From a bacterium (GTDB lineage Bacteria; Tectomicrobia; Entotheonellia; Entotheonellales; Entotheonellaceae), in contig JAPULM010000142.1 in NCBI GenBank assembly GCA_027294925.1, forward strand, positions 1 through 19,314: DNA of 19,314 nucleotides, read 5' to 3'. The notes under the pieces were generated by a model. The model had not been told where the DNA came from. It saw nothing but the letters and a program-made list of their open reading frames with translations, and made no database searches. The first letter of the stretch is position 1. Every line of letters begins with the position of its first letter. Positions 5,956-13,901 of the stretch are shown here, in pieces. The translations under genes and the position numbers were made by a program.

Positions 5956-7653
5956 ATGGCGCTTGATCTTCTAGTTAAAAATGGCCGCATCGTTGATGGC
6001 TCAGGTGAACCAAGTTTTTTTGGTGATGTAGCGGTCAAAAACGGCAAAATTGTTGAAATCGGCAAACTCAGCGGTGCGGCCAATCGCACCATTGATGCAG
6101 AGGGGCTAGTGGTGTCTCCAGGTTTTATAGACAACCACTGTCATTATGATGCTCAGGTACTTTGGGATCCACTTTGTTCCTTCTCCTGTTATCATGGCTC
6201 AACAACGGTGATCTTCGGTAACTGTTCCCTGGGTCTGGCGCCGGTTAAAGCTGCCGATCGTGAACGTCTTGCCGGCCAATTATCATACGTCGAAGCAATT
6301 CCTATGGATGTGTTGAATGCTGCGGTCGACTGGCAATGGACAACCTACCCTGAGTACATGGAACGGGTTGGGTTGCGTTTGGGAATCAATGCCGGAACGC
6401 TCATTCCGCATTCAGCAGTGCGTTACTATGCAATGGGCGAGGCGAGTCAAGAAGATGGTCGTGCCGCAACGGACGAGCAGATCCGCACCATGCAAGCGCT
6501 TATCAAGGAAGGCCTGGAGGCCGGCGCACTTGGCATGTCGATTACCCGCAACCGCGGGCACTTTGATCTGCAAGGCCGGCGAATTTCCGGCTCTTGTGCG
6601 CCAGACGAGGAATTGTTCGCCGTTACGGATGTACTAAGACAAGTTGGCACCGGTGTCATTCAATGTGGTGGCGGCGCCAATCCTGAAATCGAGAGTCGAC
6701 TTCTAACTAAGCTTTCAAACGCTTGCGGCCGCCGTATTATGTATAACACCATTTTACAGAGCGCCCGGGCTCCCGAACGCTGGAAAGAGCATTTAGCCGT
6801 TGTCGAAGAAACAGTGAGAGCTGGAAGCCGCGCCTTCCCTATGTGTTCGCCGAATTCAATCAAGCAACGCTTTGACGGCCATAATTGTCAGGTTTTCCGC
6901 GGTATGGAACATTGGCATCCCATTTTAATAAGCTCAGATGAAGATAAGCTCCGCGCCTATAGCGATCCGGCTGTACGACAGAAACTCCGTGAAGATTTAG
7001 CAGCGCCTGGCGCCACAGCCATGTTTTCTCAACGCTGGGAACTAATGGAAATCGTTGAACCACATTTGTCTCAAAATAAAGGCTTAAAGGGCAAAAACGT
7101 GGCGCAGCTCGCTTCTGAGTTAGGCAAAGACCCGTTCGATGCTTTTCTAGATCTGACCGTAGAAGAAAAGTTAAACACCGTTTTTGTTTTGCGTGAGATT
7201 AATGTCGACCCCGAAGCTGTGGCAACATTGCTTTCCAGCCCCTATACGGTTGTTGGCCTATCCGACGGCGGTGCCCATGTGCAGTTTGATAGTGGGGTTA
7301 GTTTCAGTACACGCCTGCTAGGCTATTGGGTGCGCGAAAAGCAAATTATGTCGTTAGAAGCTGCTGTGCATCAAATCACCGGTAACTCGGCTGCCGCTTT
7401 TGGAATTTATGATCGCGGCATGTTGCGTCCTGGCCTAGCAGCGGACTTGGCTATATGGGATGCGGCTACCATTGCGCCGGTAACGGAGGATATCGTACAC
7501 GACTTTCCAAATAACGGCTGGCGCATTCGCGAACAAGCAGAGGGTATTGCCTATACCGTGGTCAATGGTGAGGTGCTGATCGAGCATGGCCAACCGACCG
7601 GTGCCCTTCCGGGCCAGGTGCTGCATAATGCGCTATACACGAACGGGAAATAG
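5956..7653 (+). CDS. Amidohydrolase, D-aminoacylase (COG3653) family
   Basis: Protein of 565 residues of the amidohydrolase superfamily, in the group annotated as N-acyl-D-amino-acid deacylase. The start of the beta-sandwich is LLVKNGRIVDGSG. The metal motif HCHYD gives H61 and H63, C90 (IFGNCSLG) fits the bridging Cys, and the catalytic Asp is D437 in LSDGGAH. H61/H63/C90 have the same spacing as H67/H69/C96 of the Alcaligenes D-aminoacylase. The other two His ligands of that enzyme are not evident: the THxRxE stretch is replaced around 205-220, and the strand usually bearing the next His reads VIQCGGG. It therefore belongs to a diverged subfamily and the substrate is open. GGGAGGG at 5942-5948 precedes the chosen ATG. 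A cupin follows 84 bp downstream and a Liv importer lies beyond. Confidence 0.9.
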   Translation: MALDLLVKNGRIVDGSGEPSFFGDVAVKNGKIVEIGKLSGAANRTIDAEGLVVSPGFIDNHCHYDAQVLWDPLCSFSCYHGSTTVIFGNCSLGLAPVKAADRERLAGQLSYVEAIPMDVLNAAVDWQWTTYPEYMERVGLRLGINAGTLIPHSAVRYYAMGEASQEDGRAATDEQIRTMQALIKEGLEAGALGMSITRNRGHFDLQGRRISGSCAPDEELFAVTDVLRQVGTGVIQCGGGANPEIESRLLTKLSNACGRRIMYNTILQSARAPERWKEHLAVVEETVRAGSRAFPMCSPNSIKQRFDGHNCQVFRGMEHWHPILISSDEDKLRAYSDPAVRQKLREDLAAPGATAMFSQRWELMEIVEPHLSQNKGLKGKNVAQLASELGKDPFDAFLDLTVEEKLNTVFVLREINVDPEAVATLLSSPYTVVGLSDGGAHVQFDSGVSFSTRLLGYWVREKQIMSLEAAVHQITGNSAAAFGIYDRGMLRPGLAADLAIWDAATIAPVTEDIVHDFPNNGWRIREQAEGIAYTVVNGEVLIEHGQPTGALPGQVLHNALYTNGK

Positions 7654-7737
7654 TTCTAGCTCTTTGTTGATGCGGTATAGTCACCATCAGCCTTGTGGCC
7701 TAGTGCAGTTGCAACTTGAGGATGAAGGATAACCACC

Positions 7738-8160
7738 ATGAGTGATAAGAAACAGCTATTTAATGCAAATTTCAAGAAAGACGCCGTTTACAAGCCAGGT
7801 CTGCGCAGTTTTATGGAATACCGTGATCTTGGCATTGATCATGCGACACACGGCCAATTTCGTGCCCATGTGATTCGAATTAAAGAAGAATCGAAGGGGG
7901 GCACGCACGAGTTTCACACTACCGGTTTGCATCAACATCTGCTTGATTTTCAAATGTTTTATGTATTGAAAGGCTGGATTAAATTTATCTATAAAGAGGA
8001 AGGGGAATACACCTTTCACGAAGGAGATTGCTGTCTACAACCTGCAGGTATTATCCACAACGAGCTTGAATGTTCGGATGATCTTGAAGTGATGGAGATC
8101 TATTCACCGGCCGTTCATGAAACAGTTGTGGTAGAAAAGATGGCTGAAGCAGTTGATTAG
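7738..8160 (+). CDS. Small single-domain cupin protein
   Basis: Cupin fold protein of 140 residues. Motif 1 is TGLHQHLLDFQMFYVLKG: H65 and H67 fit the metal ligands, but the usual Glu position holds Q72. Motif 2 is G96-DCCLQP-AG-II-H107-N, so the fourth ligand His is present. The metal site is thus 3-His plus Gln, and the protein may bind metal weakly or act as a binding or regulatory protein. The ribosome binding site is AAGGATAACCACC before ATG. It follows the amidohydrolase on the same strand with no clear promoter between them, so co-transcription is likely. No specific reaction can be assigned. Confidence 0.85.
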   Translation: MSDKKQLFNANFKKDAVYKPGLRSFMEYRDLGIDHATHGQFRAHVIRIKEESKGGTHEFHTTGLHQHLLDFQMFYVLKGWIKFIYKEEGEYTFHEGDCCLQPAGIIHNELECSDDLEVMEIYSPAVHETVVVEKMAEAVD

Positions 8161-8243
8161 CACGCCCTGCCACCATTAACCCAGCAAGGTGACAAGTAAG
8201 TTTACCTTTACGATGGCTCTATTTTGTTAGGGGTGATGACGTT

Positions 8244-8951
8244 TTAGATGGACAGATACTGCTGCCTGACCTCTTCGTTTTCTTCCAGTTCCCGAATCGT
8301 TCCAGTAAATCGCACCTGCCCCTTTTCAAGAATATAGGTGCGATCACTTAAGGCTGTGGCAAATTTGGCGTTTTGTTCACACAGTAAAATAGTAATACCC
8401 TCGTTTTTAAGACGCTGTATCTGCTCTGCCAGATCACGAACCACGAGGGGAGCAAGGCCTTCAGAGGGCTCATCGAGTAAAATCAGATCGGGATTACCCA
8501 TCAACGTGCGGCCCACGGTCAGCATCTGCTGCTCCCCACCGCTTAGTAAACCGCCTTTGCGATCATTTAGGTTTCTGAGCACCGGAAAAATATCGTACAC
8601 CCGTTCAATGTCCCACTCATTTCGCCGTGATGATACGGCCGGCTTACGGGCCACATCAAGGTTTTCTTGAACCGTTAAATCAGGAAAAATACGTCGGTCT
8701 TCCGGAACAAAACCAATACCTAGTTTTGCAACTCGAAAGGCGGCCAGTCGAGTGATGGGTTGGCCCCGAAAACGCACTTCGCCTTGCCTGGGTGGGGTAA
8801 GACCCATAATACTCCTCAAGGTGGTGGTTTTACCAACCCCATTACGCCCTAGTAAACAGACGCATTCACCTTCATCCACCCGCAGTGACACGTCGAAGAG
8901 AATTTGGCTAAGCCCGTAGGAGGTGTAAATATTGTCCACTTCAAGGATCAT
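8244..8951 (-). CDS. livF: Branched-chain amino acid-type ABC transporter, ATP-binding protein LivF
   Basis: One of the two ATPases of a Liv/HAAT importer, on the cytoplasmic face of the permeases. It is 235 residues long, standard for LivF. Walker A is GRNGVGKTT at about 35-43, the ABC signature is LLSGGEQQM, and Walker B is LILLDEPSEGL. The H-loop region reads LLCEQNAKFA, the form usual in LivF. ATG at 8951 overlaps the end of livG by 4 bases (ATGA), which points to translational coupling. It is the last gene of the livKHMGF operon and converges on the cupin gene. Transported compounds can be amino acids, amides, urea or other small organics; the substrate is not readable from this subunit. 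Confidence 0.95.
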   Translation of the reverse strand: MILEVDNIYTSYGLSQILFDVSLRVDEGECVCLLGRNGVGKTTTLRSIMGLTPPRQGEVRFRGQPITRLAAFRVAKLGIGFVPEDRRIFPDLTVQENLDVARKPAVSSRRNEWDIERVYDIFPVLRNLNDRKGGLLSGGEQQMLTVGRTLMGNPDLILLDEPSEGLAPLVVRDLAEQIQRLKNEGITILLCEQNAKFATALSDRTYILEKGQVRFTGTIRELEENEEVRQQYLSI

Positions 8952-9688
8952 TCTACCTCTCCTAAATAAACCCGCTGCACGTCCGGGTTTCGTCGCACCT
9001 CGTCAGGCTTGCCTTCCGCGAGAACCTCACCCTGATGCATAACGGTTATTTTCTCCGCAATGCTAAATACCACGTCCATATCATGTTCAGTAAACAGGAA
9101 TGTGAGACCCCGGTCATGCGCAATTTTTTCAATTAATGAAATGGTGCTGGTGGTTTCTTGTGGGGACATACCGGCAGTTGGCTCATCAAGAAGTAACAAC
9201 TCGGGCTCGCTTGCCAAGGCAATCCCGAATTCTAATTGCTTTTGGAAACCATAAGAAAGCATACCGCTGATCGCATCCGCCTCATCCGTCAATCCAACAT
9301 CCTCGAGAATCGAGTAGGTTTCACTGACCAACAAATGCTTAGCCGCTGTGAAGAAGTTTAACGTTTTCTTATAATGCGCCAAGACGGCAATTTGAACGTT
9401 TTCAAACACCGAAAGACGAGGGAAAATATTAGTACGCTGAAATGAACGTCCTATCCCCATTTGGCAAATGGCATGTGGGGCAAGCCCGGTGATTTTCTGA
9501 TCACGAAAAAACACACGCCCCTCGGTGGGTAGGTGGTGGCCGGTAATCAAATTGAAAGCGGTCGATTTACCAGCGCCATTGGGGCCAATTATGCAGGCGA
9601 TCTGACCTTTTTCGACAGTCAAACTTAAATCACGTACCGCTATGAAGCCATCAAAAGATTTTGTAACATGTTCGACTCGAAGCAACAT
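8948..9688 (-). CDS. livG: Branched-chain amino acid-type ABC transporter, ATP-binding protein LivG
   Basis: Second ATPase of the Liv importer, 246 residues. Walker A is GPNGAGKST at about 35-43, the signature is LSYGFQKQLE, Walker B is LLLLDEPTAGM and the H-loop is FTEHDMD. The C-terminal tail RNPDVQRVYLGEVE is the usual LivG ending. The gene begins 9 bp after livM stops and overlaps livF by 4 bp, so the three are surely one transcription unit. It is distinguished from LivF by its length, by the TAGM motif after Walker B and by the NPxVxxxYLG tail. Confidence 0.95.
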   Translation of the reverse strand: MLLRVEHVTKSFDGFIAVRDLSLTVEKGQIACIIGPNGAGKSTAFNLITGHHLPTEGRVFFRDQKITGLAPHAICQMGIGRSFQRTNIFPRLSVFENVQIAVLAHYKKTLNFFTAAKHLLVSETYSILEDVGLTDEADAISGMLSYGFQKQLEFGIALASEPELLLLDEPTAGMSPQETTSTISLIEKIAHDRGLTFLFTEHDMDVVFSIAEKITVMHQGEVLAEGKPDEVRRNPDVQRVYLGEVE

Positions 9689-9697
9689 AATTAAGCC

Positions 9698-11161
9698 CTA
9701 TTGAGAACCTGAAGCGGTTGACAATGCATCTCGCCTTGAAGGGTGAAAGGCCAATTTGACATCCTTCTGGAGCAAATTGTAGTAGGTAAACAAGCCCCAT
9801 AAAACGATCACGAGAAGACCGGATAGAGGGGTGACTAGATAGACATGCAAAACCAACGGCGCAAGAGGAAAAATAAGCAGTAGCCAACGGTGTAGGGGCA
9901 AAAAGGCTTTAAGGCCACGTAGGAGCACCTTAACAATAATGGCTCCAACGATAGCCTGAACAATCGTGCGGGGCACGATTCCCCAGGACATGGGATCATA
10001 AAAAACAAAATCCCACTCATCCGAAATCAGCCAAGAGTGAGGTGTGAGCAGGATGCTAAAGAAGCCGGTAAAAAAGAGTGCACCGATAAAAAAATACCAA
10101 AACTTTCGCGTAAACTCGTCTAATATCTTACGTATGCGGACATCATCATCACCACCACTTGCGACATCACTGATTGTAATGAAGCCCAAAATCCCTCCAG
10201 GCAGGCCATAAAGAATCAGCACCATCGTACTGCCAAGAAACAGCTGCCAGATTTCTGGATAATCCTGGGTGATATCTGCGTCCATGGTCAATAGAATTAA
10301 TGCCCCGATCATTGGACCAAAAAACGTATAGACACCGCCCAATAACGACATCAAAAGCACTTGGGTGGATTGGGTCCAGTGTGCAAGATCGGGATAGATA
10401 CTGCGCTCATTAATCATAATAAGCGTGCCGGCTAGACCGGAAAAAAAACCGGCCACCATGAATGCGTAAAGTTGATACAGTTTAACATTGACCCCGACAA
10501 AATCAGCACGTTCAGGATTCTCGCGAATCGCACTTAACGTCTTGCCAAACGGGGAGTTGACGATTCGCCAGAGCAAATAAACAGAAGCCAGACAGATAAC
10601 CAGAACAAATTTATAATAATTCGAAAAGGTCGATTCCAGAATCCAATCCGGCACCGGGATACCGATTAGGCCGTTGTCACCGCCAGTGAAGTCGTACCAC
10701 TTAAAACAGATCAAGTAAATAATATGGCCAAAAGCCAGGGTGAGTATAGCGAAATAAATATGCGTTCGACGAATACAAAAATATCCGATAATAAGTGCAG
10801 CCAGAGCGCCACCAATGGGGCCGGAAATGAGGCCGAGGGCAAAGGGGAGGCCGCTAATTTTTTTTAACAATAGTCCAGCAGTATAACCGCCAATGCCAAG
10901 ATAGGCTGCCTGGCCAAACGAAATCATGCCGGTATAACCCATCAGCAAATTGAAAGCCACTGCGAACAGAGACCATATAAAGACATCAATTAAGAACAGA
11001 TTCCAGTATACCGCCCATTCCATATAAAGAATAAGATCAGGCACCCAAAACAAGGCGGCCAATACGATTAAAAAGGCTCCAACAACTTTCCCTTCTCCAG
11101 AGCTATCATGCCGCCGCGTAACGCTCGCAGGGGTAGCAGATACAGCATCGGTTGTATTCAC
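9698..11161 (-). CDS. livM: Liv-type ABC transporter permease LivM with C-terminal membrane extension
   Basis: Inner-membrane permease of the importer. Residues about 25-330 are a standard LivM core: MGYTGMISFGQAAYLGIGGY near 74-93, GGDNGLIGIP near 160-169 and the ATPase-contacting loop AIRENPERADFVGVNV at 211-226. The protein is 487 residues, whereas LivM is typically about 300-360, although longer and fused forms exist. Residues about 331-487 are an additional segment with an acidic linker (SGGDDD) and roughly four hydrophobic stretches near 355-372, 395-414, 424-442 and 446-462. I do not recognise that segment as a known domain. Translation starts at GTG, supported by GGGAGGG five bases upstream. 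It lies 72 bp after livH. Confidence 0.9.
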   Translation of the reverse strand: MNTTDAVSATPASVTRRHDSSGEGKVVGAFLIVLAALFWVPDLILYMEWAVYWNLFLIDVFIWSLFAVAFNLLMGYTGMISFGQAAYLGIGGYTAGLLLKKISGLPFALGLISGPIGGALAALIIGYFCIRRTHIYFAILTLAFGHIIYLICFKWYDFTGGDNGLIGIPVPDWILESTFSNYYKFVLVICLASVYLLWRIVNSPFGKTLSAIRENPERADFVGVNVKLYQLYAFMVAGFFSGLAGTLIMINERSIYPDLAHWTQSTQVLLMSLLGGVYTFFGPMIGALILLTMDADITQDYPEIWQLFLGSTMVLILYGLPGGILGFITISDVASGGDDDVRIRKILDEFTRKFWYFFIGALFFTGFFSILLTPHSWLISDEWDFVFYDPMSWGIVPRTIVQAIVGAIIVKVLLRGLKAFLPLHRWLLLIFPLAPLVLHVYLVTPLSGLLVIVLWGLFTYYNLLQKDVKLAFHPSRRDALSTASGSQ

Positions 11162-11233
11162 ATTTACCCTCCCAGGGGTGTCGGCAAACGAAAGCAGTCA
11201 TCCAGACTTAACATTAATCGGGTCACTAAGCCT

Positions 11234-12211
11234 TTAATGACCGGCAGAAACTTGCTTGCCAAGCAATCCCTGAGGACGTACGACAAGCACGACAGCCATC
11301 AGAATGTAGATGAATAAGGACTCAAATTGCGGAAAAATGAGAATACCAAAAGACCTTAACTGACCAAAAATCAAGGCGCCAAGGGCTGTCCCCCCCATAC
11401 TACCAAGCCCGCCTAAGACTACCACTAAAAAAATTTCGATGATGACATCGAAATCCATCCCAGGATACAGCGCGCCCATAGGTGCTAGAACCGTACCCCC
11501 AAGCCCGCCAAGATAGGCCCCGATACCAAAAACACAGGTGTAAAGCAGCCGCACGTTAACGCCCAAAGCGGAGATCATTTCTCGATCCTGGGTCGCGGCG
11601 CGAACAATTCGACCAAAACGGGTGCGGTTGAGAAGCAGGTAGAGTCCTATCACGGTACAGATACCTACTGGAATAAGAACCCACACTTGATAACTAGGGA
11701 AGAGATTTCCAAAAATAGACATCGTTCCCTCAAATCCAGCTGGTCGCGCAACCGAGAGGTTTTCGGCTCCCCAAAAGATTTTGACAAGATCTCCGAAAAT
11801 CAACACAAGACCATAGGTAAGAAGAAGTTGATATAAAGGATCGGCCTTATATATAGGACGGAGAAAGCCCATCTCCATGATCGCGCCAAAAATACCAATC
11901 ACTAATGGTACGGCAACTAACGCAATCCAAAAATTCCCGGCTAAATCCGGCAATATTGATTGTGTCACGGTAAAAACCAAGAATGCCCCATACATATAGA
12001 GTGTTCCATGGGCAAAGTTGAGAATCCCAAGCACCCCAAAGACCAGGGACAAGCCAGAGGAAATCAAATAAATACCGAAAGCGATGATGAGCCCGTTAAA
12101 GAATTGAACAAAAAACACATTCAAACCGAAGGTTGTGAGCAGTGCCACGACCACCACCAGCGCGATGTAGGTGATCGGTTGCCTTACCGCCCTTGCGAAG
12201 AAATCAACCAT
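11234..12211 (-). CDS. livH: Branched-chain amino acid-type ABC transporter permease LivH
   Basis: First inner-membrane permease of the importer, 325 residues with about eight hydrophobic segments. Family motifs are GLSLVFGVLGILNFAHGTLYM near the N-terminus, FGRIVRAATQDREMISALGVNV (the ATPase-contacting loop, quoted in part as RAATQDREMISALGVNV) and VVVLGGLGSMGGTALGALI near the C-terminus. I chose ATG at 12211 because GGAGAG lies eight bases before it. The frame could be extended to a TTG at 12268, but that adds a polar stretch (FSQFRCAALSRRR) with no ribosome binding site. An intercistronic hairpin at 12347-12399 separates this gene from livK and may lower its expression relative to livK. 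Confidence 0.93.
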   Translation of the reverse strand: MVDFFARAVRQPITYIALVVVVALLTTFGLNVFFVQFFNGLIIAFGIYLISSGLSLVFGVLGILNFAHGTLYMYGAFLVFTVTQSILPDLAGNFWIALVAVPLVIGIFGAIMEMGFLRPIYKADPLYQLLLTYGLVLIFGDLVKIFWGAENLSVARPAGFEGTMSIFGNLFPSYQVWVLIPVGICTVIGLYLLLNRTRFGRIVRAATQDREMISALGVNVRLLYTCVFGIGAYLGGLGGTVLAPMGALYPGMDFDVIIEIFLVVVLGGLGSMGGTALGALIFGQLRSFGILIFPQFESLFIYILMAVVLVVRPQGLLGKQVSAGH

Positions 12212-12308
12212 ACTAATCACTCTCCGTCGACTAAGTGCAGCGCACCGGAATTGAGAAAACAATTTCAACAGGCAGACTATATTGGGTGATTAATTTGCAC
12301 CCTCCTTT

Positions 12309-12399
12309 GTGTCGTGCTGTCCTAAGAGCGCCCGACACCCACAGTAATCTAGCTTCTCAGTACACGACACGAGTAAAGAGCGTGACTGAGAAGCTAGAT
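12309..12399 (-). promoter_or_regulatory. livK-livH intercistronic hairpin with possible pseudoknot
   Basis: ATCTAGCTTCTCAGT (12347-12361) and ACTGAGAAGCTAGAT (12385-12399) are perfect 15-bp inverted arms. A further CACG/CGTG pairing (12363-12366 with 12381-12384) extends the stem past a one-base bulge. The outer base of the hairpin lies four bases past the livK stop codon. CACGACAC in the loop (12363-12370) is exactly complementary to GTGTCGTG at 12309-12316, downstream in the liv mRNA, so a loop-downstream pseudoknot is possible. No U-run follows in the liv direction, so this looks like an mRNA-stabilising or partial-attenuation element rather than a full terminator. Comparable hairpins after binding-protein genes, such as malE-malF, favour the upstream cistron. 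Confidence 0.7.
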
Positions 12400-12403
12400 A
12401 CAG

Positions 12404-13666
12404 TTATTTACTTTTTTTCTGATATTCCATCCGGGCAAGTTCCACTTCTGCTTTGCTCCGAAGCACTTCAATGCCTTCTGCTCGGGTAACGTTCTTGAGA
12501 CGTTTGAAGGGATAACATGGGTTGGTATAGGTATAGCCAGCGTGATAGCCGAAAGTGGCTTGACCATCGAAATCCCGAATCGTCGCTTTTCCTAATACGG
12601 TGTCGAAAGACATGCCACGGATGGTATCGATCAGCTTTTCACTGTTAAATTTCCCATCCACCAAAGCGCCGGATTTTTCAATTGCCTCGGCCAACATGTA
12701 CGTTGATGTATAGCCTGCAATATCACCTGACTTCGGCTCGTAGCCGGCACGTTCGAGAAACTTTGCCACAAAGGCAGCATTTTCTTTTTCTTTCCCAGCT
12801 ACTGGCATGTCAAACGCATAAAGAAAGGTGGCCATAATGCCATCCGGCATTTCTTTGCCAATCGGCTTTAGAATGTCTAAATCACCGGCGCCAGTCGAGA
12901 TGAACTGAATTTTGTCAAAGAACCCATAGGCCTTAGCTTGCTTGATAAATGCGATCAAGTCGCCGCCCCACAGGGAACTGAATACGGCATCTGGCTTAGC
13001 ATTAAGTAAGGCTGTTATATGCGAAGAAAAATCACGTTCCCCTAACTTCGGCCAAAGGTCACCGAGTTTTGACACACCCTCTTTTTTCTTTTGCAGGAAT
13101 TCCCAAAAATCGCGATTGACAACGTGTCCCCATTCGTAGTCAGGACCGATAAAATAGTATTTCAGCCAGTCCGCCTTAGCGGCAGCAAGCGCAGCCGTAC
13201 GGCCAATCGTCGTACTGTTGGTATTGGTACGGATCACATAACGATGCCCTTGTTCGCCTGTGAGAGCCGAGGTTTGCGCGATAGTATCGACAAACAGGAC
13301 CTTCATTTCCTTGGAGACTTGCGAGACAGCTAGGGCCACGCCGCTGCTGATAATGCCCATGACAAAGTCAACCTTATCTCGGGTCACCATGCGGCGAAAT
13401 TCCTTGACAGCAATTCCTGGCTTTAATTTGTTGTCACGTACAACAAACTTAATTTGGTGACCGGACACGCCGCCCTTTGCATTAATTTCCTCTGCCGCGA
13501 TTTCATGCCCAATCACCGTCCCCTTGGTATACACAGCAGCTAAACCGGATAGAGCATATAAGAGACCAATCTTCAGCTCCTTTTTCTTAGCGGCGAGCGC
13601 TGGAGAAAATACGAGTGCCAAGACCGTGAAAAAAACTGTCATACCGGTCAAAAACTGTTTTTTCAT
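12404..13666 (-). CDS. livK: Branched-chain amino acid-type ABC transporter, substrate-binding protein LivK
   Basis: Periplasmic substrate-binding protein of 420 residues, type 1 fold (Peripla_BP_6). The N-terminus is a clear Sec signal peptide: MKKQ, a hydrophobic core at 8-20, and SPALA-AK with cleavage expected after residue 25. The mature protein starts with KKKELKIGLLYALSG, the usual first strand and ligand loop. Other family landmarks are AAEEINAKGGVSGHQIKFVVRDN and GPDYEWGH in the hinge region. It is the first gene of the operon, with GAGGGG before ATG. No Cys follows the signal, so it is not a lipoprotein. The ligand is uncertain: many such proteins in catabolic clusters bind amides or aromatic acids rather than leucine. 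Confidence 0.95.
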   Translation of the reverse strand: MKKQFLTGMTVFFTVLALVFSPALAAKKKELKIGLLYALSGLAAVYTKGTVIGHEIAAEEINAKGGVSGHQIKFVVRDNKLKPGIAVKEFRRMVTRDKVDFVMGIISSGVALAVSQVSKEMKVLFVDTIAQTSALTGEQGHRYVIRTNTNSTTIGRTAALAAAKADWLKYYFIGPDYEWGHVVNRDFWEFLQKKKEGVSKLGDLWPKLGERDFSSHITALLNAKPDAVFSSLWGGDLIAFIKQAKAYGFFDKIQFISTGAGDLDILKPIGKEMPDGIMATFLYAFDMPVAGKEKENAAFVAKFLERAGYEPKSGDIAGYTSTYMLAEAIEKSGALVDGKFNSEKLIDTIRGMSFDTVLGKATIRDFDGQATFGYHAGYTYTNPCYPFKRLKNVTRAEGIEVLRSKAEVELARMEYQKKSK

Positions 13667-13698
13667 GCCGAACCCCTCTGTTTAAGAACGTCATCCTT

Positions 13699-13724
13699 AT
13701 GTACATTAATTAGCTCATGTACAT
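13699..13724. promoter_or_regulatory. Double ATGTACAT operator candidate in front of livK
   Basis: ATGTACAT, itself a perfect palindrome, occurs at 13699-13706 and 13717-13724, 18 bp start to start and with ten bases between. The pair lies between the divergent livK and MerR-type regulator genes. Relative to the predicted livK promoter it covers about +5 to +30, a place that suits repression of livK. Binding by the adjacent regulator is an inference. Confidence 0.5.
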
Positions 13725-13735
13725 CGTTAGCGCTA

Positions 13736-13765
13736 GAAGTAGCACAATACTAGGAAGATTGTCAA
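13736..13765 (-). promoter_or_regulatory. Possible livK promoter
   Basis: On the minus strand TTGACA (13765-13760) is a perfect -35 box, and TACTTC (13741-13736) follows after 18 bases as a modest -10. The predicted start near 13729 gives a leader of about 63 nt containing the ATGTACAT pair. A longer 19-base spacer (ACTTCT as -10) would fit a MerR-activated promoter, but that -10 is poorer. Confidence 0.4.
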
Positions 13766-13857
13766 CGGTTTTTTCGGGCATATTTGCCGGGTATTTACTA
13801 TGTTTAATAGATAGTCTGAATCACCCGGAGCGGAAATTTATTCGAGGTGAAAATAAG

Positions 13858-13882
13858 GTTGACTTCACCCAGGGTGATCAAC
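13858..13882. promoter_or_regulatory. Dyad upstream of the MerR-type gene
   Basis: GTTGA (13858-13862) pairs with TCAAC (13878-13882), and TCACC (13865-13869) pairs with GGTGA (13873-13877), with two unpaired bases on one side. A second TCACC...GGTGA pair lies just upstream (13821-13825 and 13846-13850). The dyad ends 19 bp before the ATG at 13902, so it could be an autoregulatory site or a hairpin that masks the start. Confidence 0.35.
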
Positions 13883-13901
13883 TATGCTTGGACCCATCTA
13901 A

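Noticed and set aside
8186..8208. AAGGT/ACCTT hairpin between cupin and livF as a bidirectional terminator
   Set aside because: Only five pairs and no proper T-run on either strand.
12212..12268. N-terminal extension of LivH to a TTG start
   Set aside because: No ribosome binding site and an unlikely polar extension; ATG at 12211 has GGAGAG at good distance.
12385..12420. Intrinsic terminator on the plus strand (hairpin then T-run near 12411)
   Set aside because: The T-run starts about 11 bases past the stem and no plus-strand gene ends here, so the hairpin is better explained by the liv mRNA.
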